From: Streptosporangiaceae bacterium
GTDB taxonomy: Bacteria > Actinomycetota > Actinomycetes > Streptosporangiales > Streptosporangiaceae
NCBI GenBank assembly: GCA_030045215.1
Contig: JASIBJ010000501.1
Location: forward strand, 1 to 7,027
DNA length: 7,027 nt
Direction of reading: 5' to 3'
Each line of letters begins with the position of its first letter. Position 1 is the first letter of the stretch. Positions 6,640 to 7,027 of the stretch are shown in pieces. The notes beneath the pieces were generated by a model. It saw only the letters and a program-made list of their open reading frames with translations. It did no database searches and was not told where the DNA came from. Position numbers and translations under genes: made by a program.

Positions 6640-6657
6640 GCGGGCCGGCCGGCCCGC
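6640..6657 (-). terminator. 18-base perfect GC palindrome, candidate terminator of permease 2
   Basis: GCGGGCCGGCCGGCCCGC is its own reverse complement and can fold as a 7-bp stem with a GGCC loop. It lies 59 bases past the stop codon of permease 2 in that gene's direction, and the minus strand beyond it is moderately T-rich without a real U-tract. It could act on both transcripts, or be a protein-binding dyad. Confidence 0.4.
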
Positions 6658-6716
6658 GTGTCGCGTCGACCGCCGTGTCGCGCCCACGGCTATGCCCGTA
6701 GACCTGGCTTGCCCCG

Positions 6717-7027
6717 CTACTGGGTGCCGGTGTCGCTCTCCCTCGGAATCTGGAAGAACGGCGACCGGGAGATGACGCGAGCTCCGAACATCAGGATCAG
6801 GCCAAGCCCGATGGCCCCGATGAGCGACCAGCGTTGCGCCCACGGCACCGACCGAACCGTGTCCTCGAACATCCAGCCGAGGAACAGGGCGGCAGAAATC
6901 GGCAGCAGGCCCAGGGTGACGAAGTCGGTGAACCCACCGAAGACCCGCCGGCGGTAATAGACGGTGGTCGCGAGCGCGGTGAGGATGTAGAAGATCGCGA
7001 ACATCAGGCCGGTGACGTCGATGACGT
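6717..7027 (-). CDS. APC-superfamily permease (permease 2), C-terminal part, cut by window edge
   Basis: The frame ends with TAG at 6719-6717 and runs off the right edge without a start; the residues upstream of the internal Met at 7004 (VIDVTGL) continue the family sequence, so that Met is not the start. About 102 residues are visible, covering the last three helices (equivalent to 10, 11 and 12). They align without gaps to permease 1 residues from about 379 to 473, with roughly half the positions identical, including TYYRRRV/VYYRRRV, the DF..LG.LP block and an almost identical tail RS.FFQIPRES. It is therefore a paralogue of permease 1 and should be a plasma-membrane amino acid or amine transporter. 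It converges on the amine oxidase. Whether the missing N-terminal part is intact cannot be seen. Confidence 0.9.
   Translation of the reverse strand, partial: VIDVTGLMFAIFYILTALATTVYYRRRVFGGFTDFVTLGLLPISAALFLGWMFEDTVRSVPWAQRWSLIGAIGLGLILMFGARVISRSPFFQIPRESDTGTQ

Larger units (their letters stand above)
6337..6716. other. Convergent intergenic region, 380 bases, no gene seen
   Basis: It lies between the ends of the amine oxidase and permease 2. It holds a stem-loop near the oxidase (6374-6416) and an 18-base palindrome near the permease (6640-6657). Open frames here (plus 6521-6775, minus 6347-6547, minus 5830-6489) overlap real genes or lack ribosome binding sites, and their products are Arg/Ala/Pro-rich without any known motif. 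Confidence 0.6.

Noticed and set aside
6521..6775. A possible 84-residue gene on the plus strand in the convergent gap
   Set aside because: No ribosome binding site at a proper distance, overlaps the end of permease 2 and the 18-base palindrome, and has an Arg/Ala/Gly composition typical of chance frames.

Overview
The window is high-GC DNA with GTG starts, strong GC bias at third codon positions, purine-rich ribosome binding sites and wide intergenic gaps. This fits a high-GC Gram-positive actinobacterium; genus cannot be told from the sequence. It carries three complete or near-complete protein genes and the 3' end of a fourth. I see no tRNA, rRNA, CRISPR array, insertion sequence or phage gene.

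Layout from left to right: (1) bases 151-2343, plus strand, a STAND/NB-ARC-type P-loop ATPase fused to six TPR-like repeats; its reading frame is open to the left edge, but bases 1-150 look non-coding. (2) Bases 2344-2612, a tail-to-tail gap with a terminator-like hairpin next to the following gene's end. (3) Bases 2613-4076, minus strand, a 12-helix APC-superfamily amino acid/amine permease. (4) Bases 4077-4374, a divergent control region with four separate dyads, an AT-rich patch, and a good ribosome binding site at each end. (5) Bases 4375-6336, plus strand, a copper/topaquinone primary-amine oxidase with every catalytic residue present. (6) Bases 6337-6716, a 380-base convergent gap holding a 10-bp stem-loop and an 18-nt perfect GC palindrome. 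(7) Bases 6717-7027, minus strand, the C-terminal part of a second APC permease, clearly paralogous to the first and cut by the right edge.

The most coherent functional unit is the amine oxidase with a permease on either side. A permease would bring in a primary amine (or amino acid/polyamine), and the cytoplasmic oxidase would convert it to aldehyde, ammonia and hydrogen peroxide, supplying nitrogen and, after further oxidation, carbon. The divergent pair shares one 298-base control region, so coordinated control is plausible, but no regulator gene is in view. The TPR ATPase ends tail-to-tail with the first permease and shows no obvious link to amine metabolism; it is likely an independent signalling or scaffold protein. 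I find no strong case for a wholly new system. The points most worth checking are the substrate-channel residues of the oxidase, the twin-permease arrangement, the dyads between the divergent genes, and the odd Walker A loop of the TPR protein.
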